DNA of 59,806 nucleotides from Actinomycetes bacterium (GCA_023264975.1 JAHFUS010000015.1:1-59806); one strand, 5' to 3'; positions 1 through 7,958 are shown, counted from the stretch's first letter. Numbers and translations: made by a program. The notes: generated by a model from the letters alone, not told the origin.

Positions 1-105
1 GCGGTTCACGAGGACGCCGGCCAGTACGACCGTGATGAGGGCCAATACCACGGAGAACGAGGCTTGGCCCCGTTCGCTCCGGGTACGCCACCACCGGTTT
101 GTCAT
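1..105 (-). CDS. TadE/pilin-like membrane protein, N-terminal fragment
   Basis: Only the first 35 codons are inside the window; the gene runs off the left edge. The start ATG at 105 is preceded by a purine-rich ribosome site (AGAAGGGGAG, 109-120). The peptide begins with basic and Trp-rich residues, then RGQASFSVVLALITVVLAGVL, one hydrophobic span preceded by a G-Q-A-S-F motif. This R-G-Q-(A/S)-x-F-x-x-x-L layout is typical of TadE/TadG-like and related type IV pilin-like proteins of actinobacteria, but a general small membrane protein is also possible. Confidence 0.5.
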   Translation of the reverse strand, partial: MTNRWWRTRSERGQASFSVVLALITVVLAGVLVNR

Positions 106-457
106 GTGATCTCCCCTTCTGGATGAGCCGGGCAAGCACGGGGACGATCACGTGGTGCGGCTGAGGTGCGCAGCGATCCGGCAAGGCTCCGGACGCACCG
201 CGCACTCCATGGAACCGGAACATGTGCTCCGATGCCACTGCCACCTGATGACGTGGACTGCCCCTGTGTGCTGAGACAGATGCGCGGCGTCGGAGAATTA
301 TTCGCAGTTTCTCAGATTCTTCTCTCGCCGGATACCCGATCGGCCGATAGGGGGCGCTTCCGTCCCTGGGCCCGGACGCGGTCCATGGCGCCCCCTTTGG
401 GGGCGCCATGGCGGAACGAACCGTTGCTCTCGGAGCAGCCCCCTCGAGGGGCCGCAG
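106..457. other. Non-coding stretch with a perfect palindrome
   Basis: I see no convincing gene here; the one long plus-strand frame has Arg/Pro-rich shadow composition. The stretch contains the hairpin at 383-411 listed separately. It probably holds the promoter of the leftward fragment at 1-105 and the end of the leftward operon that starts near 1279. Confidence 0.5.
383..411. terminator. Strong GC hairpin, terminator-like
   Basis: CCATGGCGCCCCC (383-395), a TTT loop, then GGGGGCGCCATGG (399-411): 13-bp perfect arms with a 3-nt loop. It lies just downstream (leftward) of the frameshifted small gene at 458-607. There is no T-tract, so it would be an L-shaped actinobacterial-type terminator. 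A protein-binding palindrome is the alternative. Confidence 0.45.
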
Positions 458-607
458 TCACCGGCGGATCTTGGTCTTGATGAAGCTCGTGATCGTGTCG
501 GTGGGTGTCTGTACCTTGTGGACCTTGCGCACGTGATCGGCGACCTTGCGCATCAACTCTTCATCAGTACCGGCTTTGCCTTGCCAACGGCAGGCATGGT
601 CGGCATC
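458..607 (-). pseudogene. DUF1059-like small protein, apparent frameshift at start
   Basis: The frame ending at the TGA (458-460) reads ADHACRWQGKAGTDEELM, then a V-A-D-H-V-R-K-V-H segment and a basic C-terminus. This is the C-x-W ... A-x-H-x-x-x-x-H pattern of the small DUF1059 family (about 50 residues). The frame has a stop just upstream and no usable start. An ATG with a good ribosome site (AGGTGAAGGG) sits at 605-607 but in another frame; inserting one G after it would give M-A-D-H-A-C-R-W exactly. So the gene is broken by one base, either truly or by sequencing error. It is the last member of the leftward operon below the two small membrane genes. Confidence 0.45.
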
Positions 608-691
608 CCTTCACCTGAACTCCGGCAACGTTCCTCCTTCTTGGTGTAAGCGCTCCTACCAGTCTGGCGGACCGCTGCTGGTACGGGCGAA

Positions 692-982
692 CTAGGCGCC
701 GAGGGCGCGGGCGCGACCGGGGGCGCGCAGTGCCCGGCGCGAGGGGCCGTCTCCGAGGAGGCCCGACAGGGCGCCCTCGATGGCCTGCGTCTGCCGGTGG
801 ATGTCGCCCACCACGGCGCCGATCGGTTCGCACTGGGAGGCGATGGACCGCACACCGATGAGGACGGTGCCGACAGTGAAGCTCACCTTGTTGAGGGTGT
901 AGGCGATGATGATGAGGTACAGGGCCACAGCCCCGACCCCGAGGAACACCCCGATGAGGGTGACAACCGTTGCAAGACCCAT
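692..982 (-). CDS. Small membrane protein with one N-terminal span
   Basis: 96 residues. One hydrophobic segment lies at about residues 3-32 (LATVVTLIGVFLGVGAVALY and onward), followed by a polar helical part with Q/E heptad-like spacing (IHRQTQAIEGAL) and an Arg/Ala-rich tail. The start ATG at 982 has an upstream GGAAAGG site. It lies 48 nt after the other small membrane gene (1031-1279), and the two are almost certainly co-transcribed. The architecture resembles the membrane protein at 15270-15557 inside the hydrogenase operon. No enzymatic motif is visible; a membrane anchor or sensor helper is only a guess. Confidence 0.7.
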   Translation of the reverse strand: MGLATVVTLIGVFLGVGAVALYLIIIAYTLNKVSFTVGTVLIGVRSIASQCEPIGAVVGDIHRQTQAIEGALSGLLGDGPSRRALRAPGRARALGA

Positions 983-1030
983 ATCCTTACCTTTCCCCGT
1001 GGATTGACGTGCGACCGGTGGAGGATGCCA

Positions 1031-1279
1031 TCACAGAATCCGCTGCAGCGCACCGACGTAGCGGCCGGCTGCGCCGTGGGCCGTACCCGCCAGCTCACGC
1101 GTGCGGACGAGCTTAGGCACCGAGTCGAGCGCGGCGGTGATGCCCACGCCGTGTTCGAGGATGTCGTTGGCGTAGGCGTTGATCTCCATGATCTGGCGCA
1201 GCAGCCGGTTGAGCAGCAGCAGCACCACCGGCACCACTACGAAGAGCAGGACCAAGTTCCCGAGCCACCACAGAGCCAC
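1031..1279 (-). CDS. Small membrane protein, one N-terminal span
   Basis: 82 residues with a GTG start at 1279. A single very hydrophobic helix (WLGNLVLLFVVVPVVLLLLN, residues about 5-24) is followed by an amphipathic, probably coiled cytosolic part (MEINAYANDILEHGVG). It is the first gene of the leftward small operon. I do not recognise a named family. The conserved-looking pair of single-span proteins, with the similar one at 15270, suggests a set that assembles at the membrane. A TACAAT box at 1327-1332 could be its -10. Confidence 0.7.
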   Translation of the reverse strand: MALWWLGNLVLLFVVVPVVLLLLNRLLRQIMEINAYANDILEHGVGITAALDSVPKLVRTRELAGTAHGAAGRYVGALQRIL

Positions 1280-1433
1280 GGCAAACCCCCGTTCGAGTCA
1301 TCAGGTCGGCACCGCCGACGCCGTTCATTGTATGTTGCCAACCTATAGAGCGAAAGCCCCTATGACAAGGCATTCCTGCTATCGGTCCCAATATGATGCC
1401 TGACGGCGGCTCCCGCCGCAGATCGGACTGAGC

Positions 1434-3092
1434 GTGGACGTCCCCGCCGAGGCGGCCCGACCCCCGGACGAGGCCGACACAGTGGTCGCCGAGATCGACG
1501 CTCTGCGCCGGGCGCACCTTGAGACGGAGTCGCTCCTCGGCCTCGTCCTGGCCGCCATGCCCGACGCTGTGGTGGTGGTAGACGACCGGGGCCGCATCAC
1601 CCGCGCCAATGAGACTGCCGGCCGACTGGCGGGCGTCGCCGCCGGCGAGCTGGCGGGACAGTCGGCGAAGGAGCTGTTCGGCGACCGAACCCCCGCCACG
1701 CCCCTGCAGGTGTTCGAGAGGGCGCCCGGTGGCCGCCTCAGCTTCGAGACGGTGGCCGGCGTCACGGGCTCGACGGTGCCGGTGTGCGTCACGTGCACCC
1801 TGCTGCGCGACACCACCGAGCGGGTGGTGGGCGCCGTCTACGCCGCCCGGGACCTGAGCGAGACCCGGCAGCTGGTGACCCGCCTCGAGCAGGCCGAGGC
1901 CCGGTGGCGTCTCATCGCCCAGCTAGGCGACCTCCTCGGTCGCCAGCTCGATCCCCGCGAGTCGCTGTTGGAGACGTGCAGGTGGCTGAGCCGCAGCACG
2001 GGCGCCGGTGTGGCCGTGATTCTCGCGTCCAAGCTCACGGTGGGGCGCGTCGTCGCCTGGCCGCCCGACTCGCCCGTGGCGGCCCGGCTGGAGGAGCTGG
2101 CGCCGCGGCCGCTGGAGCCGGGCTCTGCCCTCTACACCGCCGTGCAGGGCCAGCAGACGGTGCACGCCCCCACGCTGTCCGCCGATCTCCCGCTACTCGA
2201 CCACGGGCCCGTGCCCGAGGGCATCGGATCAGCCGCCGTCGTGCCCCTAGTCGCCCGCAACATGACGCTCGGGGCCCTCCTCGTCCACAGCCCCGAGCCC
2301 GGCGGGGTCCGCCAGCGGGCCCTGATCGAGCAGGCCGCAGACCGGGTCGCCCTGGCTCTCGCAAACAGCGAGCTGCGCGCCGCCGTCTCGCGCTTCGAGG
2401 CGGACGAGGAGGCGTCGCACTTCCGCGAGGAGCTGCTTGCGGCGGTGTCGCACGACATGCAGACGCCCCTGGCCGTGCTCCTCGGGTCGATCCGGGCGCT
2501 GGAGGCGGGCGACGACCTAGGCCCCCGCGAGCGCGGGCACCTCTACGAGCGCATGGGCCGGCGCGGGCTCCAGCTGCGCCGCCTGGTGCAGCAGTTCCTC
2601 GACTACTCCCGCCTGGGCGCCGGGCGGCCGGTGGTGGTCCGCCCGGCCATGACCGACATCCGCTTCGCCCTCACCCAACTGGAAGCCGACATCGCCGGCC
2701 GCCGGCCGGTGATCTTCGACATGCCGAACGACCTCCCGCCTGCCTACGTCGACCCCGACCGCCTCGACCAGGTGTTGGCCAATCTGGTTTCCAACGCGCT
2801 GAAGTTCTCGCCCGCCGGGTCACCGATCAAGGTTCGGGCCCACGCCACGGCCGACAGCGTCGAACTGGAGGTGACCGACCAGGGCCAGGGCATGAGCCCG
2901 GCCGACCTCGCCACGGTGTTCCGCAAGTTCCATCGGGGCGCCGGCGCCGAGGACATCCCCGGCACCGGCCTGGGGCTCTACGTGAGCCGGGCCCTCCTGG
3001 AGGCGCAGCACGGCCGCCTCCTCGCCGCCAGCGCGCTGGGCAAAGGGAGCAGGTTCACGGTGGTGCTGCCCCGCCGGGCACCGCCCGAATAA
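1434..3092 (+). CDS. PAS-GAF sensor histidine kinase
   Basis: 552 residues with a GTG start at 1434. Domain order: PAS (about 35-150, with AMPDAVVVVDDRGRITRANE), GAF (about 165-320), a linking helix, HisKA with H-box AAVSHDMQTPL (phosphoacceptor His340), and a HATPase domain with N-box NLVSNALKFSP, G1 box DQGQGM and G2 box GTGLGLYVS. No membrane span is visible, so it is a soluble sensor. The GAF domain could bind a small ligand or cofactor. No ordinary response regulator lies beside it; the only receiver domain nearby is the PadR fusion at 3544-4314, which faces it. Confidence 0.9.
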   Translation: MDVPAEAARPPDEADTVVAEIDALRRAHLETESLLGLVLAAMPDAVVVVDDRGRITRANETAGRLAGVAAGELAGQSAKELFGDRTPATPLQVFERAPGGRLSFETVAGVTGSTVPVCVTCTLLRDTTERVVGAVYAARDLSETRQLVTRLEQAEARWRLIAQLGDLLGRQLDPRESLLETCRWLSRSTGAGVAVILASKLTVGRVVAWPPDSPVAARLEELAPRPLEPGSALYTAVQGQQTVHAPTLSADLPLLDHGPVPEGIGSAAVVPLVARNMTLGALLVHSPEPGGVRQRALIEQAADRVALALANSELRAAVSRFEADEEASHFREELLAAVSHDMQTPLAVLLGSIRALEAGDDLGPRERGHLYERMGRRGLQLRRLVQQFLDYSRLGAGRPVVVRPAMTDIRFALTQLEADIAGRRPVIFDMPNDLPPAYVDPDRLDQVLANLVSNALKFSPAGSPIKVRAHATADSVELEVTDQGQGMSPADLATVFRKFHRGAGAEDIPGTGLGLYVSRALLEAQHGRLLAASALGKGSRFTVVLPRRAPPE

Positions 3093-3113
3093 AGCGACGG
3101 GGGCGATCGGACG

Positions 3114-3150
3114 GCCGCGAGCGGCGGCACAAGGGCCGCGCGCTCGCGGC
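3114..3150. terminator. Hairpin between convergent genes
   Basis: GCCGCGAGCG (3114-3123) pairs perfectly with CGCTCGCGGC (3141-3150) across a 17-nt loop. It lies between the kinase stop (3092) and the stop of the leftward zinc-ribbon gene (3160), so it could end transcription from both sides. No U-tract. Confidence 0.35.
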
Positions 3151-3159
3151 GCCCGTGTC

Positions 3160-3408
3160 CTACGACTCCAGTTCGAGCACCTGGCGCCGCTCGTGGAGAC
3201 CCACGGCCGGGGCCACCTGGACGACGGTGCGCTCTTCGCAGTCGGCGCACTGCGCCTTGCCGCTGCCGAAGTACATCTGGCCCTGCACCTTGCAGCGGTG
3301 ACACACGTCGTCCGGCCAGACGATCTCGTACGGCACGTCTTTCCCGGAGTGCTGCACCGCGCGCCAGCCTTCAGGCGTCGGTCGCGAATGGCCCTTGAAC
3401 AGCCCCAT
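3160..3408 (-). CDS. Small zinc-ribbon protein
   Basis: 82 residues, start ATG at 3408 with AAAGGGA upstream. A C-x2-C pair (CHRC) and a second C-x2-C pair (CADC), separated by about 15 residues, form a four-Cys zinc ribbon. The N-terminus (MGLFKGHSRPTPEGWRAVQ) and C-terminus are polar. No family name is certain; similar short proteins in actinobacteria are annotated hypothetical. A 15-bp palindrome (3517-3531) lies about 110 nt upstream of its start and may be its operator. Confidence 0.7.
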   Translation of the reverse strand: MGLFKGHSRPTPEGWRAVQHSGKDVPYEIVWPDDVCHRCKVQGQMYFGSGKAQCADCEERTVVQVAPAVGLHERRQVLELES

Positions 3409-3516
3409 GCGGGTCCCTTTCTCGTCGGGAACGGTCGACAGTCGCCGGCATGGCCGTCGCTCCGCCGCTCCGGAAGGATGCCTGAACTCTACGCAATTCG
3501 CGCCCGATGTGCAGTA

Positions 3517-3531
3517 TATGTGTAGCACATA
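3517..3531. promoter_or_regulatory. Operator-like palindrome TATGTG-N3-CACATA
   Basis: TATGTG, TAG, CACATA: perfect 6-bp arms. It shares the 8-mer TATGTGTA with the palindrome at 13115-13129 in front of the hydrogenase genes. PadR proteins bind ATGT...ACAT-type inverted repeats, and a PadR-receiver fusion is encoded right beside it (3544-4314). The site is upstream of the zinc-ribbon gene. Confidence 0.4.
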
Positions 3532-3543
3532 CACTGGCCGGGT

Positions 3544-4314
3544 TCAGGCCCGCGTGGGACCCTTCTTCTTCCAGGTCGCCTCGTACTGGGCCAGGGCGTC
3601 GAACAGCTCGGTGAAGTTGGCCTTGCTCAGGGTCTGGACCTCGAGGGCGGCCGCCCTGGCTTCGAGGTCGGGCTGGATGTAGGCGGAGTAGAGGAGAATG
3701 GGCCCGTCGTAGCCGGACTTGCGCATGCTGGTGGCTACTTCGATGCCGGACATGCCGGGCATGCGCTGGTCGAGCAGCACGATGCCGTCCGACACGTTGG
3801 ACCAGCGGTCGAGCGCGGTCTCACCGTCGGGCGCCTCCTCCACCAGCCAGCCCCGCTGCTCGAGAAGAACCCACAACGTGTGGCGCATGTCGTCGTCGTC
3901 CTCGACGACCAGGACCCGGTTGCGCTGCCGCTTGGTGGACTTGCGCTCCTGGTGCACCAGGCCGCGGTAGCGGTCGAGGAGGCCGCCGATGGCCCGGCGC
4001 TGGTTGACCAGCGCCGGCGCCGTCTCCTTGAGCTGCGTCTCGCCCTCGGGGGTGATGCCGTAGACACGCCGGGCCGGACCACGCGCCGGCGTTCCCCAGT
4101 GCGAGGTGACGAGGCCCTCGTCCTCCATGGAGCGCAGCGCCCGGTAGAGGCCCCCGAAATCGGGCACGTCGAAGCCGAGCTCGGCCAGGCGGCTCACAAG
4201 CTCGTAGCCGTGGCTCTCCCGCTCCTTCAGCAGGAGGAGGATGGCAGGGCGCAACAGGCTCCGGGACCGGAGGTCGTCGGTGCCTCCGCCCTCGCTGTTC
4301 TTCGGTCTCGTCAC
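3544..4314 (-). CDS. PadR winged-helix and response-receiver fusion
   Basis: 256 residues. The start chosen is GTG at 4314 because AAGGAG lies 5 nt before it; an ATG at 4401 is in frame but has no such site. Residues about 15-110 are a PadR-type winged helix (LLRPAILLLLKERESHGYEL, GGLYRALRSMEDEGLV). Residues about 130-250 are a receiver domain with the acidic pocket VVEDDDD, phosphoacceptor Asp in LLDQRMPGMSG, Ser in LYSAY and the conserved Lys in LSKAN, so it is probably phosphorylatable. A PadR domain N-terminal to a receiver is unusual. The soluble kinase at 1434-3092 is the obvious candidate partner. Confidence 0.85.
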   Translation of the reverse strand: MTRPKNSEGGGTDDLRSRSLLRPAILLLLKERESHGYELVSRLAELGFDVPDFGGLYRALRSMEDEGLVTSHWGTPARGPARRVYGITPEGETQLKETAPALVNQRRAIGGLLDRYRGLVHQERKSTKRQRNRVLVVEDDDDMRHTLWVLLEQRGWLVEEAPDGETALDRWSNVSDGIVLLDQRMPGMSGIEVATSMRKSGYDGPILLYSAYIQPDLEARAAALEVQTLSKANFTELFDALAQYEATWKKKGPTRA

Positions 4315-4416
4315 CCGGACTCCTTCCCGCTTGCCCCCCGAGCACGGCTCTGGCGACCCGCCGACGCCATCGACTGGATGAACGCTAGAGACATTATGCA
4401 CCTAGTCATCCGGGCC

Positions 4417-4435
4417 ACCAGGGATAACCCCTGGT
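4417..4435. promoter_or_regulatory. Inverted repeat upstream of PadR-receiver gene
   Basis: ACCAGGG (4417-4423) and CCCTGGT (4429-4435) with a 5-nt AT-rich centre, about 100 nt upstream of the start at 4314. It could be an operator for autoregulation or a terminator for the hydrogenase operon ending at 4539. A CATAAT box on the minus strand just downstream (about 4393-4398) could be the -10 of the PadR-receiver gene. Confidence 0.3.
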
Positions 4436-4538
4436 TGCGGGTACCGGCAGGACGAGGCGACGGATGAGCGCGAATCCATGGCCATCGCCGACTCCGACCA
4501 CGAGCAGGGTCCGGGCAGGCGCCTGCCTGCCTTGCTTC

Positions 4539-5579
4539 CTACACCGCTTCTATGGCTCGGAGGGAGTCGATGGCCACCTTCTGGACCATCCCCGTGCTGG
4601 ACTCGAGCTCGAGGCGGGCGCTGCGGTCGACGCCTCTGGCGACGCCTCGGGTCTCGCCCTTGGGAAGGAGGCGGAGCTTGACGCGGCGGCCCAGCATGCC
4701 GCAGCGCCCGTCGTAGGCGGCGGCGACGCCGGCCGAGCCCTCGGCCAGGTCGGCGCTGTTGCGGTCGAGGGCACCGAGAATCCCTTCGAGCACCGCCTCG
4801 CGTCCGTCGGAGCCGAGCCCGAGGGTGTCGAGGTTGACGCGGATGGTGGCGACGGCGCTGCGCACCTTGCCCGGACCGAGCTGGATCTCGACCTTGACCG
4901 CCGCAACCTCGTCGCCGCTGTCGGCGTGGACGACCAGGTCGGGCCACCACGTGGCCAACTCGCGATCCGACGCCGCCGCCGCTCCCTCGGCCGCAGCCAC
5001 GCCGGCGAGCAGCCAGATGGCGTCGGCCTCCTCCACCGACAGCGGCGGCCGCAGCACGATGGCGCACGACAGGGTGGACTCGGGCGGCGTGGTCCACAAC
5101 CGGCCGAGACGACCGAGCGGGCTCACCTCGCGTTCGACCACGACCGTGGCCCCATCGGGGGCATGTTCCTGGCGCGCCCACGCCAGCGCCAGGGCCGCGC
5201 CGGACACGCCCATGCGGTAGTGCCGGACGAGGTGACCGAAGCGCTCTGTCGCCTCGCCCGGACCGAGACCGCCGGTAGGAGAGGACTGGGGAGCCGGGCC
5301 GGTCGGGCTCCGCACGCGCCTGGCGTCACCTGCGTCGGCGCCGACGGGCTGGTCGGGATCTGGGCCGGCCTCCCCCACGAGCTCGGCCATGGCCGCCTCA
5401 CGCCCGGCTCGGTCGTCGTCCGGCTCCTCCTCGGCGACATCGGTCCCGGCGCCGCTCGGGCCCGACTGCTCGGGCGTCTCGTCGGGAGGCGGGGTGAAGT
5501 CGGACCCGCTCGGGCCCGACTGCTCGGGCGTCTCGTCGGGAGGCGGGGTGAAGTCGGACCCGCCCTGTCCGCCGCTCAT
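4539..5579 (-). CDS. Biotin-ligase-fold protein, catalytic Lys lost
   Basis: 346 residues, ATGA overlap with the gene before it. The N-terminal 110 residues are Pro/Glu/Gly-rich and contain an exact 18-residue tandem repeat (SDFTPPPDETPEQSGPSG twice). Residues about 115-346 follow the BirA/LplA plan: SPLGRLGRLWTTPPES at the GRGRxGRxW site, IVLRPPLS, then TWWPDLV where active ligases have KWPND, and a C-terminal RCGMLGRRV...G-V-D-R-S-A-R-L segment like the BirA cap. The ligase Lys is replaced by Trp and the Gly-rich loop is degenerate, so biotin transfer is unlikely. Last gene of the hydrogenase structural operon; a scaffold or binding role in hydrogenase assembly is an inference. Confidence 0.7.
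   Translation of the reverse strand: MSGGQGGSDFTPPPDETPEQSGPSGSDFTPPPDETPEQSGPSGAGTDVAEEEPDDDRAGREAAMAELVGEAGPDPDQPVGADAGDARRVRSPTGPAPQSSPTGGLGPGEATERFGHLVRHYRMGVSGAALALAWARQEHAPDGATVVVEREVSPLGRLGRLWTTPPESTLSCAIVLRPPLSVEEADAIWLLAGVAAAEGAAAASDRELATWWPDLVVHADSGDEVAAVKVEIQLGPGKVRSAVATIRVNLDTLGLGSDGREAVLEGILGALDRNSADLAEGSAGVAAAYDGRCGMLGRRVKLRLLPKGETRGVARGVDRSARLELESSTGMVQKVAIDSLRAIEAV
5452..5559. repeat. 54-bp exact tandem duplication
   Basis: Two consecutive 54-bp units (5452-5505 and 5506-5559) encode the duplicated 18-residue Pro/Glu-rich segment at the N-terminus of the biotin-ligase-fold protein. They are identical as read, so the duplication is recent or maintained. Confidence 0.9.
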
Positions 5580-6067
5580 GGTGTGACCCCAGGGGGCCGG
5601 GGGACGAGTCGCTCCACCAGCCAGGCGCCGTCGATGGCGGCCAGCTCCACCGAGCCGACCGGGAGTCCCACCGGCCCGAGCAACGGCGGGATCGGCGCCG
5701 TCAGCACGACCCGGACCTGTCCGGGTGCGTGCTCGGCGTCGGCCGCGTATTCCAGGTCGTCGAGGTTGTTGCCGGCGAGGTCGGCCCGGAGTCCGTCGAC
5801 CAGCTCACTGAGGAACTCCTCGCTCTCGCCCGCGCCGGCGGTGCCATCGCGCAGCCTGGCGGCCAGGGCCTCGTCCATGCCGTTCTTCACGCCGATGCGC
5901 AACACGGTCTTTCGGCCCTCCGGGCCCAGCAGCGCCCAGACGGTGCGATGCTCGCCCCAGGCCACAGCCTCGACGAAGGCCCTCGCTGCCGCCGTGGCCT
6001 CCGCTGTTCCCGGCCCCGCCTCGGGCGCACGCGGCACGACGCTGTCGCCGGGCTCCCGATCCGTCAC
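5576..6067 (-). CDS. Unknown protein of the hydrogenase operon
   Basis: 163 residues. Overlaps the following gene by ATGA and the preceding TPR gene by 4 nt. The segment RAFVEAVAWGEHRTVWALLGPEGRKTV looks like the start of an NTF2/SnoaL-like cone fold (helices, then sheets such as VRVVLTAPIP and VELAAIDGAWLVERLVP), but no catalytic residues stand out. No signal peptide and no span. Tight coupling suggests it works with the TPR and ligase-fold proteins in hydrogenase assembly. Confidence 0.7.
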   Translation of the reverse strand: MTDREPGDSVVPRAPEAGPGTAEATAAARAFVEAVAWGEHRTVWALLGPEGRKTVLRIGVKNGMDEALAARLRDGTAGAGESEEFLSELVDGLRADLAGNNLDDLEYAADAEHAPGQVRVVLTAPIPPLLGPVGLPVGSVELAAIDGAWLVERLVPRPPGVTP

Positions 6068-7455
6068 GGTCGCTCCCAGCCGATCGAGTAGAGGAAGTCG
6101 CGTGTCATGATCCGCTGCGGCCCCTGGAGTGCGCCGCCGATGGCCGCGTCGAGCAGGCGGTCGGCCGCCTCCTGCCCCTCTGGGCCGACCGAGCGGTGGG
6201 CCTCGAAGCGGGAGCGCAGGGCCACGTCGAGGGTCTCGGGCGGAAGCTCCATGAGTACCTTCAGTTCCGCCTCCATTAGCAGCTGGGCGCGGGCGCCGAC
6301 CATCAGGGAAGCCAGCGCCAGCTCCTTGAGGAGCGAGCGCCGACGGGCATCTGGCATGGCCAGCAGCCGGATGACCCGTTCCCGGACCAGCGCCATCCGC
6401 TCCTCCTCGGACGTGGAGGCGGCCAGGATGGCGAACTGCTCGGTGCGCGACGTACCGGGGGAATCCGCCGCCAGCAGCCCCTCGACGCGGCTGAGGCTGG
6501 CGAAGGCCTGCTTCCAGGCGTCGGCGTGCAGCCGGGTGTCCAGCAGGGCGATGGCGTCCTCGAAGTTGGCCAGGGCCCGCCGCAGGTTCTGCAGCCGTGC
6601 CTTTCCGCCCCCGCCGTCCTGCTCGGCGGCCACGTCGGCCTGGGCGGCGTACGCCAACCCGAGGTTGTGCTTCGCCAGCGCGTGCTGGTACGGGAAGCCG
6701 CTGCGGGTGAACACCGTGAGCGACTCCCGGAACGCGGCGGCCGCCTCGTCCAGCAGCTGGGGCCGCTCGTCGGGACGACGGGCGGCCAGCGCACTGCAGG
6801 CGGACCCGAGGCTGTGGTGGACGAGCGCGTAGTGGTACGGCGCCTCGTCGGCATCGAGGTCTCCCAGGGCCTCCTCGAAGTCGGCCAGGGCCAGCTCCAG
6901 CGCCTCTTCGGTCCCGGCCGACGCATGCGCCTGTCCCCGGTTGACCACGGTGGCGACGAAGCCGCGCCGGCCGTCGGCCGTGGCGGTGTCGAACAGAGCC
7001 GCCGCCTCGTCGAAGGCCGTCACCGCCTCGTCGATCTCACCCAGCTCGCTGCGCGCCAGGCCCACGTTGTTCAGGGAGGCGGCCCGCTCGTCGTGGCGCT
7101 CGTGGCCGTCGAAAAGGTCGGCTGCCTTCTGGAACAGGTCCGCCGCCTTGCGCCGGTCGCCCAGGGCCCGGTGGCACGCTCCGGCCGCGTTGAGGACCCG
7201 GGCGTGCTCGACCGGGTCGAAGCGTGGGTCGAAGATAGCGGCCGCCACGTCGAAGCAGGCCAGCCCCTTGCGCAGGAGCTCGCCCCGGTTGCCGACCGGG
7301 CACTCGGCGTACGCCAGCCCCAGGCGGTACGCCACCGTGGCGTGCTCGTACGGGCGCATGGCGCGCGGGGTCGCCTTGAGCTGCGCCTCGAGGCCCTCGA
7401 TGGCGCTCGTGGGGTCGTTCGCCTGGGTCGGGCTGACCGCTTCGCTCGACGACAT
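6064..7455 (-). CDS. TPR-repeat protein of the hydrogenase operon
   Basis: 463 residues. The start ATG at 7455 overlaps the stop of the maturation protease gene (TGATG). Several tetratricopeptide-like helix pairs run from about residue 30 to 330 (for example LNAAGACHRALGDRRKAADL, LNNVGLARSELGEIDEAVTA, KHNLGLAYAAQADVAAEQ). The C-terminal 120 residues form a separate helical region (LVRERVIRLLAMPDARRRSL). TPR proteins are scaffolds for protein-protein contact. I recall TPR genes in other actinobacterial-type hydrogenase clusters, so a role as assembly chaperone or subunit adaptor is plausible but unproven. Confidence 0.85.
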   Translation of the reverse strand: MSSSEAVSPTQANDPTSAIEGLEAQLKATPRAMRPYEHATVAYRLGLAYAECPVGNRGELLRKGLACFDVAAAIFDPRFDPVEHARVLNAAGACHRALGDRRKAADLFQKAADLFDGHERHDERAASLNNVGLARSELGEIDEAVTAFDEAAALFDTATADGRRGFVATVVNRGQAHASAGTEEALELALADFEEALGDLDADEAPYHYALVHHSLGSACSALAARRPDERPQLLDEAAAAFRESLTVFTRSGFPYQHALAKHNLGLAYAAQADVAAEQDGGGGKARLQNLRRALANFEDAIALLDTRLHADAWKQAFASLSRVEGLLAADSPGTSRTEQFAILAASTSEEERMALVRERVIRLLAMPDARRRSLLKELALASLMVGARAQLLMEAELKVLMELPPETLDVALRSRFEAHRSVGPEGQEAADRLLDAAIGGALQGPQRIMTRDFLYSIGWERP

Positions 7456-7958
7456 CAGGCGGCTGAGGGGTCGAGGGCGTTCAGCTCTTCGACGTGGCGG
7501 AGAATCTCGGCGATGGCGATCTCGACCGCCGCCGTCACCGGCTCGGACATCTCGACACCGATGGCCTCCACGTCCAACGGCTGGCACCCCACCATGAGCA
7601 GCCGCTCGGGCAGCACGCCGAGGGCCCGGGCCAGCATGAACACCCGCTCCGGGGTGGCCAGGTGGGCGTCGGACAGCAGGTCGCTACGCTCACCCCACGA
7701 CAGCGCCTTCACGTCGATCACGTCAGGCTCGATGAGCATGACCGTGCCAGGCGGCCGGCCCCGGTCGACGGCGTCGGCCACGATCAGGGCGTCCCAACCG
7801 TCCTGCAGTTCCTGCACCAGGGCAATGCCCCCGATGCCGGTCTCCACGACCCGCACCCCGTCTGGCAGCTCCATCGCCTCCAGCCGGTGCGCGACCTCCA
7901 CCCCGAACGCATCATCCGCCTTCAGCACGTTCCCCACGCCCGCGATCAGTATCCGCAT
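7455..7958 (-). CDS. Hydrogenase maturation endopeptidase (HyaD/HybD family)
   Basis: 167 residues, start ATG at 7958 (MRILIAGVGNVLKADDAFGV). The family trims the C-terminal peptide of the large subunit after nickel insertion. The three nickel-sensing positions of HybD (Glu16, Asp62, His93) correspond here to Asp16 (in ADDAFG), Asp62 (in ADAVDRG) and His99 (in DAHLATP). The C-terminal MVGCQPLDVEAIGVEMSEPV segment is the usual family tail. The large subunit at 9753 has a 20-residue tail after its final His for it to cut. The 94-nt gap before this gene could hold an internal promoter. Confidence 0.92.
   Translation of the reverse strand: MRILIAGVGNVLKADDAFGVEVAHRLEAMELPDGVRVVETGIGGIALVQELQDGWDALIVADAVDRGRPPGTVMLIEPDVIDVKALSWGERSDLLSDAHLATPERVFMLARALGVLPERLLMVGCQPLDVEAIGVEMSEPVTAAVEIAIAEILRHVEELNALDPSAA

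Noticed and set aside
166-480. A 104-codon plus-strand frame at the left end
   Set aside because: Composition is that of a shadow frame, there is no ribosome site, and it overlaps the more protein-like DUF1059 remnant on the other strand.
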